Positions 30,210 through 40,941 of a stretch of 64,000 bases of DNA are shown here, in pieces. Each line of letters opens with the position of its first letter. Positions within the stretch are counted from its first letter, which is position 1. A program made the position numbers and the translations under genes. Source of the stretch: Bacteroidetes bacterium MED-G17 (GTDB lineage: Bacteria; Bacteroidota; Bacteroidia; NS11-12g; UBA9320); assembly GCA_002457675.1 (NCBI GenBank), contig NTKK01000001.1:1-64000 (forward strand). Direction: 5' to 3'. A model generated the notes under the pieces. It was not told where the DNA came from and did not search any database. It worked only from the letters and a program-made list of their open reading frames with translations.

Positions 30210-31592
30210 TTGAAGGGATCTAAAAAAATAAAAATCTACCTTTTTATATTCATTGTTGCGATTTTTAGCAGTTCAATTCTACATGCTCAGAGTCAAAAAA
30301 TCACAAAGACTAGGATTTTGTTTTTACTTGATGCCTCAGGCTCCATGTATGCACAAATGGAGGAGAGCAACAGGATCAATATCGCCAAACGACTTTTGAT
30401 TCGTTTATCTGACAGTTTGACTAAACTAGAAAATGTTGAAATCGCTTTAAGGGTTTATGGTCATCAAAGTATGAAGCAAAAAAGAAATTGCAGAGATACC
30501 AAGCTCGAAGTCCCTTTTGGAGAGCTCAACCAGATACAAATTAGAGACAAAATAAAAAATATAAAACCAAAAGGCACCACGCTCATTGCCTATTCGCTTC
30601 AAGAAGCAGCATATGATTTCCCAAGAGATCCCTCATCACGAAATATTATTATACTTATCACGGATGGCATTGAAGAGTGCGACGGCGATCCTTGTGCAGT
30701 TTCACTAGCTTTACAAAAACAAGGAGTAATTTTAAAACCATTTATCATAGGCTTAGGGAAAAACGCAAAATTCAGAAATGAATTCGATTGTGTGGGGCAA
30801 TTTTTTGAAGCAAAAACAGAAAAGGACTTTCAGAATGTCCTTAATATAGTTATTTCTCAGGCATTAAATAATACCACACTACAGGTAAATCTGCTTGATG
30901 CCTATGGAAGGCCTACTGAAACAGATGTTACCATGACATTTTATGAAAATCATTCAAAAAAAATGGTTAATAACTTCGTGCATACACTCAACTATCGGGG
31001 TTTGCCTGATACCTTTTACCTAGATCCTTCCATTGCATATGACATTGAAGTCCACACCACACCTAAAATAGAAAGAAAAAATTATAAACTAACCGCTGGT
31101 AAACACAATACCCTAGCATTGGATGCACCTCAAGGAAAACTTAACTTGGTAATTGATGGAATCACCAACTACAATAACCTTCAAGCATTGATATTGCACC
31201 CTAAGACAAATGAAATTATTCATGTCCAGTCTTTTAATGATATTGAAAAATATCTTGTAGGAATATATACGCTAGAAATTCTTTCCCTGCCGCGTATAAG
31301 ACAAGAAAATGTTTCCGTAAAACAATCAAAAACTACAACCATTCAAATTCCTCAACCAGGTAAACTTTCTATAGTAAAAAGGAAAAATATTGTAGGGGGT
31401 ATATACCACAAAAAGGATAACAAGATGCTGCAAATTTTTTCGTTTAATGAAGGCGCCTCTGAGGAAGTTGTCCTTCAGCCGGGGAAATATTACATCATTA
31501 CGAGATCGGGTTCGAATAAATCAACCTTAGAAACACAAATAAGAGAAATTAACATCAAATCAGGAAGACTAGAACAAATAGCTTATTACTAA
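30210..31592 (+). CDS. Secreted von Willebrand factor A-domain protein
   Basis: 460 aa; TTG start directly after the upstream [51 protein letters not shown]. Confidence 0.9.
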   Translation: MKGSKKIKIYLFIFIVAIFSSSILHAQSQKITKTRILFLLDASGSMYAQMEESNRINIAKRLLIRLSDSLTKLENVEIALRVYGHQSMKQKRNCRDTKLEVPFGELNQIQIRDKIKNIKPKGTTLIAYSLQEAAYDFPRDPSSRNIIILITDGIEECDGDPCAVSLALQKQGVILKPFIIGLGKNAKFRNEFDCVGQFFEAKTEKDFQNVLNIVISQALNNTTLQVNLLDAYGRPTETDVTMTFYENHSKKMVNNFVHTLNYRGLPDTFYLDPSIAYDIEVHTTPKIERKNYKLTAGKHNTLALDAPQGKLNLVIDGITNYNNLQALILHPKTNEIIHVQSFNDIEKYLVGIYTLEILSLPRIRQENVSVKQSKTTTIQIPQPGKLSIVKRKNIVGGIYHKKDNKMLQIFSFNEGASEEVVLQPGKYYIITRSGSNKSTLETQIREINIKSGRLEQIAYY

Positions 31593-32518
31593 TGGAACAA
31601 AAAGATACACGATCAGGATTTGGAGACGCCTTGTATGAACTAGGGCAAGAAGACGAAAAAGTAGTTGCCCTATGTGCAGATCTTACAGGATCGCTTAAGA
31701 TGACAAAGTTTAAAGACGCATTTCCCAATAGATTTTTTCAAGTTGGTATAGCCGAACAAAATATGATGGGAATCGCTTCAGGATTAGCAACTTCAGGCTT
31801 CATCCCCTTTACTGGTACATTTGCCAACTTTTCCACTGGTAGGGTATATGACCAAATTAGACAATCCATAGCATATTCTGAAAAAAATGTTAAAATATGT
31901 GCATCGCATGCGGGGCTTACACTTGGAGAAGATGGCGCAACACATCAAATTTTAGAAGATATTGGTTTGATGAAAATGCTACCGGGTATGACGGTTGTAA
32001 ATCCTTGTGACTACAATCAAACAAAGCTTGCCACCAAGGCAATCTATAAACATATTGGTCCAGTTTACCTTAGATTTGGCAGGCCCAAGTGGCCAATTTT
32101 TACCAAAGAAACAGATGAATTTGTTATAGGTAAAGCACAAAAATTGGCTGAAGGAACGGATGTCACTATTTTGGCTACAGGACATATGGTTTGGCAATCT
32201 CTGCAGAGTGTCGAAATATTAGAGAAAGAAGGCATTTCCGTTGAATTACTGAATATTCATACAATCAAACCATTAGATAAAGTGGCGATACTTAATTCAG
32301 CAAAAAAAACGGGAAGGGTTTTGGTGGCAGAAGAACACCAGAAAAGCGGTGGACTAGGTGAAAGTGTTGCTTCACTACTTTCGCAAAATTACCCGACGAA
32401 AATGAAATTGGTTGGGGTAAATGATTCATTTGGTGAAAGCGGGAAACCGCTAGAATTACTGGAAAAATATGGTCTTTCAGTTTCCGATATAATTCAAAAA
32501 GTACGAAGTTTCGATTAA
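31592..32518 (+). CDS. Transketolase, C-terminal (pyrimidine/Tkt-C) subunit
   Basis: 308 aa; [43 protein letters not shown]. Confidence 0.95.
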   Translation: MEQKDTRSGFGDALYELGQEDEKVVALCADLTGSLKMTKFKDAFPNRFFQVGIAEQNMMGIASGLATSGFIPFTGTFANFSTGRVYDQIRQSIAYSEKNVKICASHAGLTLGEDGATHQILEDIGLMKMLPGMTVVNPCDYNQTKLATKAIYKHIGPVYLRFGRPKWPIFTKETDEFVIGKAQKLAEGTDVTILATGHMVWQSLQSVEILEKEGISVELLNIHTIKPLDKVAILNSAKKTGRVLVAEEHQKSGGLGESVASLLSQNYPTKMKLVGVNDSFGESGKPLELLEKYGLSVSDIIQKVRSFD

Positions 32519-33270
32519 GCCAAAATCGCTTCTTCTTTTATTTTTTTGCTAAGTTCTTTGCCAAGAAAGTTGTCTATTATGCCATGTGCTATATATAATA
32601 GTGGTGTTAGTAATATAGCCAAAACAAGTTTATAAATATAGTTTATCCAAGCGATAGAAAGGACCAAGTCAAAAGACCAGCCGGCGCCAACATAAAAAGC
32701 AAGAAACAGTACAATAAAACTGTCAATTAATTGGGAAATAAGCGTGGAGCCAGTAGCTCTAAACCAAACATATTTTTCTCCAGTTCTCTTTTTGATAGAT
32801 TGAAATATCAATATATCTAAAACCTGACCTACAAGAAAAGCAACCAAGCTTCCTACAATAATCCAGTTACTTTGCCCAAAAATGACTTTATAGGCCGTTT
32901 GCATATTTTCTATACCTTTTGTTTGGTTGATGCTTGGCCACCAGGAGGCAGGTGTTGTTTTTATACTTAAACCTATAGCCAAAAAACCATAGGAAATCAA
33001 AATTGCTGTTAAGCATGACAAAAAAAACACGCCTCTTTTTCCAAAATATTCATTGATTATGTCTGTAAGTATAAAAACAAAAGGCCAAAGCAAGACACCT
33101 GCAGTCATGTCGAATGAACCAATACCCAGAAAATTGGAGGGAATACCCAAACTTTTTTCAACCGAAAAAATTTTAACACCTATAAACTCAGCTAAAAGCG
33201 CGTTTGTGATAAATATCCCCGCCAAGCAAACAAAAAGTACGCTTTCTTTTGGAAAAAATTTTGGTTTCAA
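32515..33270 (-). CDS. Queuosine precursor transporter (YhhQ/QPTR-like)
   Basis: 251 aa; multi-[44 protein letters not shown] start. Confidence 0.88.
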   Translation of the reverse strand: MKPKFFPKESVLFVCLAGIFITNALLAEFIGVKIFSVEKSLGIPSNFLGIGSFDMTAGVLLWPFVFILTDIINEYFGKRGVFFLSCLTAILISYGFLAIGLSIKTTPASWWPSINQTKGIENMQTAYKVIFGQSNWIIVGSLVAFLVGQVLDILIFQSIKKRTGEKYVWFRATGSTLISQLIDSFIVLFLAFYVGAGWSFDLVLSIAWINYIYKLVLAILLTPLLYIAHGIIDNFLGKELSKKIKEEAILA

Positions 33271-33294
33271 GAATGGCGAAATTAAGCTAAAAAG

Positions 33295-34395
33295 TTAAAG
33301 TAGATTGGTATAAATGGCTACCAACTTTTCAGTTAAAATTTGTTTGTTAAAGCTTGTTTGGGCATAATCATATGCTTGTGCTATTGTAACTGACGAAGTA
33401 TCACCAAAAATCAACAACTTATCAGCAATATCTTCATAGCTCTCAGGATTACAATATGTAGCCAGATGATTGGTTACAGATGGCATTGAGGATGTATTCG
33501 AACACAAAATAGGTATTTTACATAGCATAGCTTCCACCAAAGGGATTCCAAAACCTTCGTAAAAAGACGGGTAAAGAAGCCCCTTACTTTTGGACATAAT
33601 TGATTTTAGTTCTTCCATGGTCTCTATATTTTCTAGAAACAGAAAGTACTTCTCCAAGTTGTATTGCGCAATTTTTTGTTTGCATTTTTTGAGATAGCTT
33701 TTTCCTTTACCTATTACCACTACTTTGCTATTTAATTTTTTGACAACAAGACGATAAGCTTCTATTATACCCAACAAATTTTTTCTTTCTAAAACACTGC
33801 TCACGAAAAGAAAATAATTGTCAGGTAAGTTGTGTGTTGCGGTTGAGCTGCTTTTTGCAAAAAATATTGGGTGGATATTTGGCGGAATAACTTCAATTTT
33901 TGACTCTTCAATTGCGTAAAATCTTGTCAAATCATTTTTTGTATGTTCACTTATCGTAACAACTTTATCCGCTATTTTTAAACCTTTTCGTACTTTATTG
34001 TTGTAAATCTGTCGGTCAATGGAAGAGTAGTTTTTAGGAAAAATTTTAAAAATTAAATCATGTATGGTTATTACCGTTTTTGGTATTTTCTTTTTTTCGA
34101 GGGCAGGAAGTTCATTGGTTAACCCATGAAATATATCAATGTCTTGCAAGTGATTTAACACCCCATAACGTCTCCAAATAGGATAATTATTTCTATTCTT
34201 AGGTTGCACAAGCTTGTATTTAGAAGAATGACTAAATTCATGATGATATTGGCTTTTATTTTTTTGTGGTTTACCAAATAAAACATACTTGTTCTCTGGG
34301 TATTGATTAGCTAAATTTCGAACCAGGTCGCGGCTGTAGTTACCGAGACCAGTGCTGTTTTGAAAAATCCGTTTTGCATCAAAGCCAATATTCAT
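33295..34395 (-). CDS. Glycosyltransferase family 4
   Basis: 366 aa; STGLGNYSRDLVRNL, KGLLYPSFYEGFGIPLVEAMLCKIPILCSNTSSMPSV. Confidence 0.92.
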   Translation of the reverse strand: MNIGFDAKRIFQNSTGLGNYSRDLVRNLANQYPENKYVLFGKPQKNKSQYHHEFSHSSKYKLVQPKNRNNYPIWRRYGVLNHLQDIDIFHGLTNELPALEKKKIPKTVITIHDLIFKIFPKNYSSIDRQIYNNKVRKGLKIADKVVTISEHTKNDLTRFYAIEESKIEVIPPNIHPIFFAKSSSTATHNLPDNYFLFVSSVLERKNLLGIIEAYRLVVKKLNSKVVVIGKGKSYLKKCKQKIAQYNLEKYFLFLENIETMEELKSIMSKSKGLLYPSFYEGFGIPLVEAMLCKIPILCSNTSSMPSVTNHLATYCNPESYEDIADKLLIFGDTSSVTIAQAYDYAQTSFNKQILTEKLVAIYTNLL

Positions 34396-34416
34396 AATGC
34401 TGAAGCATGTCTCAAA

Positions 34417-35157
34417 TTAGGTATATCTGTTTGATTTTACAATTCCCCAAATGTGTAAGCGTAATTCTATAGAAGTTTTTAAAACCCCAAGTCCATATTT
34501 CAAACTTCTTTTAAAGTTTATAGATGATGCTTCATCAAAATATTTGGTTGGACAAGTTACCTCTCCAATTTCCAAACCCTTGCTAAATATTTGGGCAATT
34601 ACTTGGTTATCAAAGATGAAGTCGTCGGAGTTTTTTTCGAACGATATCGATCTTAATACATCCGCATGATAGGCACGGTATCCTGTATGGTATTCTGATA
34701 ATTTTTGGCCAATGATGATATTTTGGGCCAAAGTTAAAAACCTATTTGCTATATACTTATAAAGAGGCATTCCCCCTTTTAAGGCTCCTTTACCTAAAAT
34801 ACGGCTGCCAAATACTACTGGATATACTTTATTCCCAATAATGCTAACCATTGCTTCAACCAAATTGGGTGTGTACTGATAGTCAGGATGAAGCATAATT
34901 ATGATATCTGCTCCTAATTCTAATGCTTTTTTGTAACAGGATTTTTGATTTCCTCCATACCCTCTATTCTGCTGGTGAATAACAATATGTCGAATGCCTA
35001 ATTTCTGGGCAATAACAGATGTTTTATCTTTACTTGCATCGTCCACTAAGATAATTTCGTCTACCAAGTGATGCGGAATTTCTTTATAGGTTTTCTCTAA
35101 AGTTTGCTCTGCATTATAAGCAGGAAGAACAACCGCAATTTTGTGTTTATTGTACAT
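34417..35157 (-). CDS. Glycosyltransferase family 2 (DPMS-like)
   Basis: MYNKHKIAVVLPAYNAEQTLEKTYKEI, ILVDDASKDKT, HPDYQYTP; start moved to 35157 (ORF track 35217 overlaps the upstream gene). Confidence 0.9.
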   Translation of the reverse strand: MYNKHKIAVVLPAYNAEQTLEKTYKEIPHHLVDEIILVDDASKDKTSVIAQKLGIRHIVIHQQNRGYGGNQKSCYKKALELGADIIIMLHPDYQYTPNLVEAMVSIIGNKVYPVVFGSRILGKGALKGGMPLYKYIANRFLTLAQNIIIGQKLSEYHTGYRAYHADVLRSISFEKNSDDFIFDNQVIAQIFSKGLEIGEVTCPTKYFDEASSINFKRSLKYGLGVLKTSIELRLHIWGIVKSNRYT

Positions 35158-35159
35158 AA

Positions 35160-36521
35160 TTAGTGCATCAAAATGTAGGTAGCTGCACCAGCAAAATATC
35201 CTAAAATAGCTAGCCAACTAATTTTTTTCAAATACCAAAAAAAGTCTATTTTTTCTAAACCCATTACTGCCACTCCTGCAGCAGATCCAATGATTAATGC
35301 GCTACCTCCTGTACCAGCGCAATAAGCTAAAAATTGCCAAAATGATCCGTTGGCAACAAAATTTTTCAACCATAAATCATTAGTTTCTGAGGGCATAATC
35401 TCATACATTCCTTGCGCTGCAGCTACCAATGGTACGTTGTCTACTAGCGCACTCAGCAAACCAATCAACATATTAATGGCATACATATTTTTCAACTTGC
35501 TGTCGAGCGCTTGTGCAACTGAATTCAGGTGTCCAAATTCCTGCAAAGCACTAACTGCCATAAGTATTCCAAGGAAGAATAAAACACTGGCAACGTCTAT
35601 TTTTTGCAGCACACTTACCACGGTTAGGTGCTTTCTTTCTGCATTGTTTAAATTCCGTTTATGTAATATTTCGGTAATTGTCCAAAGGACGCCCAAGCTA
35701 AGCATCATACCCATAAAAGGTGGCAGATGGGTAACGGTTTTAAAAACGGGCACGAACAATAGTCCCAACACTCCAGCAATGAAGATGACTAGCTTTACGG
35801 TATTGGATATCGGCTTTAAATAGTGTTCTGCACTATGACTTGCCATTGGTCTTTCAACTTCTCCTTTTAGTATCAAGGAACATGCAATTAATGGAACAAT
35901 TAAAGAAACCATACTAGGAATTATTAAGGTTTCTATCATCAGAGGAACGTTGGGTAATTGTCCTTTAATCCATAGCATCGTTGTTGTTACATCGCCAATT
36001 GGAGACCATGCTCCTCCTGAATTTGCTGCAATAATCATAATACCTGCAAAAAACCATCTTGTTCCTGTATCCTTTATGAGCTTACGAAGCAAGGATACCA
36101 TCACAATTGAAGTAGTTAAATTGTCTAAAGCAGCGGATAAAAAGAAAGTAAGAATGGATAAAATCCAAAGCAGGGAAACTTTATTTTTTGTTTTTATTCG
36201 GTCGGTAATGATTGAAAAACCTTCGTGGGCATCTACCAACTCAACAATGGTCATTGCACCAAGAAGGAAAAACAAAATACTTGCAATTTCAAATAAGTGG
36301 TGCACGAGCCCACCTCTAAAAGCGATTGATTCATCACCATGTTCTATAACATGACTTATTTCGTGCCCTCCATGCAGAGAAAAAACATAAATGGTCCAAC
36401 AAACCATACCTGTTATGAGCGCAGAAGCAGCTTTATCTACTTTTATATTGTGTTCTAGCGCAATGCATGCATAGCCCAAAACAAAAACCACAATAATTAG
36501 AATTCCAAACACAGGTGACAA
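35160..36521 (-). CDS. nhaD: NhaD-type sodium:proton antiporter
   Basis: 453 aa; ~12 TM; AALDNLTTSIVMVSLLRKLI, AANSGGAWSPIGDVTTTMLWIKGQLP, ALVDNVPLVAAAQGMY; TTG start. Confidence 0.9.
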   Translation of the reverse strand: MSPVFGILIIVVFVLGYACIALEHNIKVDKAASALITGMVCWTIYVFSLHGGHEISHVIEHGDESIAFRGGLVHHLFEIASILFFLLGAMTIVELVDAHEGFSIITDRIKTKNKVSLLWILSILTFFLSAALDNLTTSIVMVSLLRKLIKDTGTRWFFAGIMIIAANSGGAWSPIGDVTTTMLWIKGQLPNVPLMIETLIIPSMVSLIVPLIACSLILKGEVERPMASHSAEHYLKPISNTVKLVIFIAGVLGLLFVPVFKTVTHLPPFMGMMLSLGVLWTITEILHKRNLNNAERKHLTVVSVLQKIDVASVLFFLGILMAVSALQEFGHLNSVAQALDSKLKNMYAINMLIGLLSALVDNVPLVAAAQGMYEIMPSETNDLWLKNFVANGSFWQFLAYCAGTGGSALIIGSAAGVAVMGLEKIDFFWYLKKISWLAILGYFAGAATYILMH

Positions 36522-36548
36522 AAATAGGATTCTAAGTTTATAGGAAAA

Positions 36549-36953
36549 TTAAAGAGTTAAATTCTTATACAAAGGAATATCTGCCAAACCAATAAATTCT
36601 TCTTGTTTTTTCTTAAAAATATAAGTTTGATCTAGATTAGATATTACCAAAATAGGAACTTGCATGTGGAAATTATATTTCGCAATTTGTAAAGCTGCAG
36701 ATTGGCTTAGGCTTACACTTTGGGCTTTAAATTCAGCCAAAAGTTGAGCCTTAAGATTTTGATCAAAAACTACTAAATCAGCTCTTTTTTTTTGGCCATT
36801 ATAAGTCAAAAAATACTCTTCTTTCATGAGTGATTTTGGGTATCCTTTATTGCTTATGAGATAGTTTACAAAGCATTGTCTAACCAATTCTTCAGGTGTC
36901 TTTTGGAGGTATTTTTTTCGCAGAATAGAGAAAATATGGATTTTCCCATCCAT
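36549..36953 (-). CDS. Stand-alone HsdR N-terminal-like nuclease-fold protein (HSDR_N_2 type)
   Basis: MDGKIHIFSILRKKYLQKTPEELVRQCFVNYLISNKGYPKSLMKEEYFLTYNGQKKRADLVVFDQNLKAQLLAEFKAQSV; start moved to 36953 because the ORF-track N-terminus overlaps divergent holA. Confidence 0.85.
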   Translation of the reverse strand: MDGKIHIFSILRKKYLQKTPEELVRQCFVNYLISNKGYPKSLMKEEYFLTYNGQKKRADLVVFDQNLKAQLLAEFKAQSVSLSQSAALQIAKYNFHMQVPILVISNLDQTYIFKKKQEEFIGLADIPLYKNLTL

Positions 36954-36987
36954 TTCCTTTTGTTTAATTCGTATATCTAGAAAGCAA

Positions 36988-37980
36988 ATGTCTTCCAAAA
37001 CAAATATTTTATTGCAAATTAAGGATATCTCCGATCGAATAGAGTCAGAAAAATTGCCACCTGTTGCCGTATTACAAGGCGCAGAGGGGTATTTTATTGA
37101 TAAAGCTTTGGAATTGTTGGAAAACAGGCTACTTACAGAAACCGAAAAAGCGTTCAACCTCAGTGTTTTTTATGGCAAAGAGATACATGCTACCGACCTT
37201 ATAGCAACTTGTAGAAGGTTGCCGATGATGTCCAAACACCAAGTGGTCATTTTAAAAGAGGCACAACAGTGCCGTTCATTAGAACAATTAGAAAAGTATA
37301 TGCTAGATCCTGTGGCGACAACCAAGTTAATTGTGGTGTACAGAAACGGTAAAATTCGGTCAAATAGTAAGTTGGGTAAATCCATAAAAAAACACTTGGT
37401 CTTTTCTAGCGAAGAAATTAGGGATTATGAAATACCAGCATTTGTTCATGCGTATGGTGCTGATTGTGGACTAAAGATATCTTCACAAATTTCACAACTA
37501 TTTGTTGAATTTTTTGGTAATAAGGTTCAGCTTATTGCCCATACTATTGATCGAATAAAAAATAGTTTAAGGAAAGGTGAGGATACCATCAGCGAAGGTC
37601 AATTTTTTCATTTTGCCTCAATTGATAAGGAGTACAATATTTATGAATTGCAACAGGCTATTGGAAAAGGCAACTTTGAAAAAACAATGAAGATACTACA
37701 GTTTTTTGGTCAAAACCCGAAAAAGGTGCCACCAGTTGTGGTGATTTCATCACTTTTCAACTTCTTTTCAAAAACGTTAATCGCAATTAATCAGCCTTCA
37801 GAGCGCTTCAAGATGAATAAAGCGATTCAAAATTTTGCTACAAGAATGAACAGTGAGAAAATAATCAAAAATATAGAGGTTGTTCGTAAGATAGATTTAC
37901 AAGCCAAGGGCATCATAGGAAATCAAAGGAGTGAATTTGAATTGCTCAAAGAGTTAGGTATTTTGCTTGAATTCAAATAA
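36988..37980 (+). CDS. holA: DNA polymerase III subunit delta
   Basis: 330 aa; PPVAVLQGAEGYFIDKAL, MMSKHQVVILKEAQ, NIYELQQAIGKGNFEKTM. Confidence 0.93.
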   Translation: MSSKTNILLQIKDISDRIESEKLPPVAVLQGAEGYFIDKALELLENRLLTETEKAFNLSVFYGKEIHATDLIATCRRLPMMSKHQVVILKEAQQCRSLEQLEKYMLDPVATTKLIVVYRNGKIRSNSKLGKSIKKHLVFSSEEIRDYEIPAFVHAYGADCGLKISSQISQLFVEFFGNKVQLIAHTIDRIKNSLRKGEDTISEGQFFHFASIDKEYNIYELQQAIGKGNFEKTMKILQFFGQNPKKVPPVVVISSLFNFFSKTLIAINQPSERFKMNKAIQNFATRMNSEKIIKNIEVVRKIDLQAKGIIGNQRSEFELLKELGILLEFK

Positions 37981-38010
37981 TAAAATTGATATTTAGAATT
38001 AAATTTAAGT

Positions 38011-38018
38011 TAAATTTG
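38011..38018 (+). promoter_or_regulatory. Bacteroidota -7 element (TAAATTTG) with possible -33 TTG at 37986
   Basis: Exact TAnnTTTG; 22-nt spacer to upstream TTG; 7 nt upstream of the ATG at 38026. Confidence 0.55.
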
Positions 38019-38025
38019 ACTTGCT

Positions 38026-40002
38026 ATGAGGCAATTTTTATTAATAAAACTACTATTTATTTTGTGTATTACTGCTGTTGGACAAACGGTTAAACCTCCT
38101 AAACTAAGTTTAGAAGCGAATCAAGCGCAAAAAGGAGAAATTATACGAACTGGTGTAAAATCATACCTAAATTCTCAAAATGTTGCTTCGCATACAATTC
38201 AAACAACGAAAGTTTTAAATAAACTAATCAACTATGATTTTATTAAAATAGGCGAAACATTTTATGATCTTCAAACCAATGCTTCTGTTGGTAGAAGAAT
38301 TCACCTTCTCGATAACGGAGCAGTTTCTGCAGTTTGGACTACTTCACCAAACAACTCTTCAGGTTGGCCCGAAAGAGGTACAGGTTATAATTATAGTATG
38401 GATAGGATTAATTGGCAATCTCCTGTAGATACAAGAATAGAGTCTGTAGTTAGAACTGGGTGGCCTTCTATCGGTAAGTTGGCAGATGGTTCAGAATTTG
38501 TCATGGCGCACTCCTCAAATGATGGAGGTTTTGTATTGGCTAAGAATACAGGACAGGGTACAACATTTACCGACGGAAATGGAAGCCGTGTTTTGGATGA
38601 TGTAACAACATCAGACGAAAGAGTGCCGATTTGGAATAGAACAGCATCTAGTGGAAACAACATTTATACCATTTCCAATTATTGGGCGAGTGAAGACGCA
38701 GGTGTGCCGGTTGTTACGATAAACGGAATTTCCAGTCCAACAACTTATTCCAAGTCTTCGGATGGTGGATCTACCTGGGATATTCAACATGTGTTGTTGC
38801 CAGGATATGATAATACAAAATATGATAACGGCGGTGGTGATACCTATGCCATTGATGCAAAAGACAGTATTGTAGCGATTTGTATTGGCGGCGTGGGTAA
38901 TGAAGTTGCTGTATGGAAATCAACAAATTATGGCCAAAACTTTACTCGAATAATAGCTGATTCTTTTGCTTACACTCCTTTTGATGGCAATCAATACATG
39001 CCGTTTGATGAACAAACTGCAGAAGGTAGAGTTCCAACAAATGACGGTTCTGTAGACGTTTTGATCGATAATGATGGCAAAATTCACGCCTTTTGGGGTC
39101 TAAGTTATGTTGCAGATAATGATACCACTGAAGATGGGTATAGCTTTTGGCCGGGCACCAGTCAATTGAGACATTGGAAAGAAGGTATCGATTCTTCTCG
39201 TTTGGCGGGCGGTTCTATTGATATGGATGCCAACGATCAGCTAGATATCACAAATGAAACTTTTGCCTCTCTAGATGCTACTGGAAATTTACCTACAGAT
39301 GCCAGCTTTGCTGCCCGTTATGGAAACACCAGTATTGTTTCACAGCCAAGTGCGTCAGTAGACGCAAACGGTACCATATATGTAACTTACTCTTCAGCGA
39401 TTGAAACAGATATTAGCTTGTTCAATGCCAATTTTAGGGATGTGTTGGTCTCTTATTCCACCGATGGTGGACTTACTTGGAACGGCCCACAAAATGTTAC
39501 CCAAATGCGACAAAAAGAAGCAACATTCGGTTGTGTTGCCAAGAAAGCAGATGATTTCTTGCATATGATTTTTCAGGTAGATGACATCCCCGGTACCAAT
39601 TTGCAGAACAATGGAAATACAGGCTTGCATCCAAATGAAAAAGTAGAAATTTATTACGCGGCGATACCCACTTCTGAGATAACGACCAACGCCATAGGTC
39701 AGCATACTTTGGGGAGCGAGCAATTGAAAAGAGCATCAGAAATTTTTGTAGTAAATCAGAATACACCAAATCCTTTTGCTTACCAAACTGACGTAACCAT
39801 CTACTTGAGTGAAGCAAGTGATATAAGTTTAAAGGTTTTTGATTTGGCTGGTAAACAAGTCATGACGAATGACTTAGGGTTTATGAATAAAGGGAACCAC
39901 GTGATAACAATAGATGCATCACAATTAAATTCAGGTATCTACTTTTACACCTTGGTATCGGAAGGATATCAAGTCACCAAAAAAATGAACGTAGTTCGTT
40001 AA
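38026..40002 (+). CDS. Secreted sialidase/BNR-like beta-propeller protein with T9SS type A sorting domain
   Basis: 658 aa; signal peptide; Asp-box-like motifs YSKSSDGGSTWDIQ, YSTDGGLTWNGP; CTD NQNTPNPFAYQTDVTIYLS...GIYFYTLVSEGYQVTKKMNVVR. Confidence 0.85.
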   Translation: MRQFLLIKLLFILCITAVGQTVKPPKLSLEANQAQKGEIIRTGVKSYLNSQNVASHTIQTTKVLNKLINYDFIKIGETFYDLQTNASVGRRIHLLDNGAVSAVWTTSPNNSSGWPERGTGYNYSMDRINWQSPVDTRIESVVRTGWPSIGKLADGSEFVMAHSSNDGGFVLAKNTGQGTTFTDGNGSRVLDDVTTSDERVPIWNRTASSGNNIYTISNYWASEDAGVPVVTINGISSPTTYSKSSDGGSTWDIQHVLLPGYDNTKYDNGGGDTYAIDAKDSIVAICIGGVGNEVAVWKSTNYGQNFTRIIADSFAYTPFDGNQYMPFDEQTAEGRVPTNDGSVDVLIDNDGKIHAFWGLSYVADNDTTEDGYSFWPGTSQLRHWKEGIDSSRLAGGSIDMDANDQLDITNETFASLDATGNLPTDASFAARYGNTSIVSQPSASVDANGTIYVTYSSAIETDISLFNANFRDVLVSYSTDGGLTWNGPQNVTQMRQKEATFGCVAKKADDFLHMIFQVDDIPGTNLQNNGNTGLHPNEKVEIYYAAIPTSEITTNAIGQHTLGSEQLKRASEIFVVNQNTPNPFAYQTDVTIYLSEASDISLKVFDLAGKQVMTNDLGFMNKGNHVITIDASQLNSGIYFYTLVSEGYQVTKKMNVVR

Positions 40003-40021
40003 TAAATAAATACAAGAATAT

Positions 40022-40053
40022 AAAAAAAGGCATCTTTTTAGATGCCTTTTTTT
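40022..40053. terminator. Bidirectional rho-independent terminator between convergent genes
   Basis: Perfect 13-bp stem aaaaaaaggcatc / gatgccttttttt with 6-nt loop; A-tract and T-tract flanks; lies between the stops of 38026-40002 (+) and 40052-40615 (-). Confidence 0.92.
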
Positions 40054-40615
40054 ATGCGTTTAAAAAGTCAACTACTCCGCTGGAAAGATTATAATACGCC
40101 GATACGATTTTTACTTTTCCCTCATCTGCGGCAGATTTTATGATTTCTGAATCACTCAGTAATCTTTCCGCATTTAGTCTGGCGTTTGAATGAATCGTTT
40201 CTTTTTCTGCCAATCCTGATTTAACCGCAGGGTTAATATAGGATACCAAGTGATTTAAATTTTTTCCTAAGTCGCCACCACTTATCGCGGCTTTGACAGC
40301 ACCACAACTTTCATGTCCTAGAACAACTATAAGGCTTGTTTTTAAGTGAGCTACTGCATATTCAATACTTGCAATACTTGATGCATTTGCAATATTGCCT
40401 GCTACCCGAATAACAAAAAGTTCACCCAATCCAGTATCAAACAGCATCTCTGGGACTACTCTACTATCCGCACAACTAAGTACGATAGCAAAAGGTGACT
40501 GGCCACTGGTTAATGCATTTCTTCTTGATTGGTCGTTATTGCCTCCTTTTAATTTGTCTTCAACAAATTTGAGGTTACCATTTTTCAATCGATTTAAAAT
40601 TTCTGTTTGGGTCAT
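40052..40615 (-). CDS. Beta-carbonic anhydrase
   Basis: 187 aa; VLSCADSRVVPE, VIRVAGNIA, VLGHESCGAVKAA. Confidence 0.96.
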   Translation of the reverse strand: MTQTEILNRLKNGNLKFVEDKLKGGNNDQSRRNALTSGQSPFAIVLSCADSRVVPEMLFDTGLGELFVIRVAGNIANASSIASIEYAVAHLKTSLIVVLGHESCGAVKAAISGGDLGKNLNHLVSYINPAVKSGLAEKETIHSNARLNAERLLSDSEIIKSAADEGKVKIVSAYYNLSSGVVDFLNA

Positions 40616-40653
40616 ATATTAATAAGATTATCTGGTTTAATTTGTTTTTAAAA

Positions 40654-40938
40654 CTATTCAATTTTGGCATTCAGCCCTCTTCTGCAGAGGTCATTACAAA
40701 TAGGTTCAAGAGTTTCTATACTTCCAGCTTTTACATCACACTTACCTTTATAATGAACTAAATAGGCACACTGCTCCGCTTGCTCTGGTGTATGTTTACA
40801 TAAATCAATTAGGCAGTCAATTACCCAATCAAAAGTGTTCACATCATCATTATATAAAATAATGTTGTTTTCACCTTTTAGTAAGTCCACCTCTTCGGTC
40901 AATTCTATTTTTTCGGGTGTATATTGAAAATCAATCAT
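40654..40938 (-). CDS. clpS: ATP-dependent Clp protease adaptor ClpS
   Basis: 94 aa; IILYNDDVNTFDWVIDCL, EQAEQCAYLVHYKGKCDV. Confidence 0.93.
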   Translation of the reverse strand: MIDFQYTPEKIELTEEVDLLKGENNIILYNDDVNTFDWVIDCLIDLCKHTPEQAEQCAYLVHYKGKCDVKAGSIETLEPICNDLCRRGLNAKIE

Positions 40939-40941
40939 TAT

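Noticed and set aside
29367-32518. Split transketolase itself as novel
   Set aside because: Two-gene transketolases are well known in bacteria; only the intervening vWA gene is notable
35350-36354. Plus-strand ORFs of 157 and 134 aa within nhaD-like gene
   Set aside because: Antisense to conserved membrane protein motifs; typical shadow ORFs
36549-36953. HsdR-like gene as a type I restriction system
   Set aside because: Only the N-terminal nuclease-like domain is present; no helicase, HsdM or HsdS nearby
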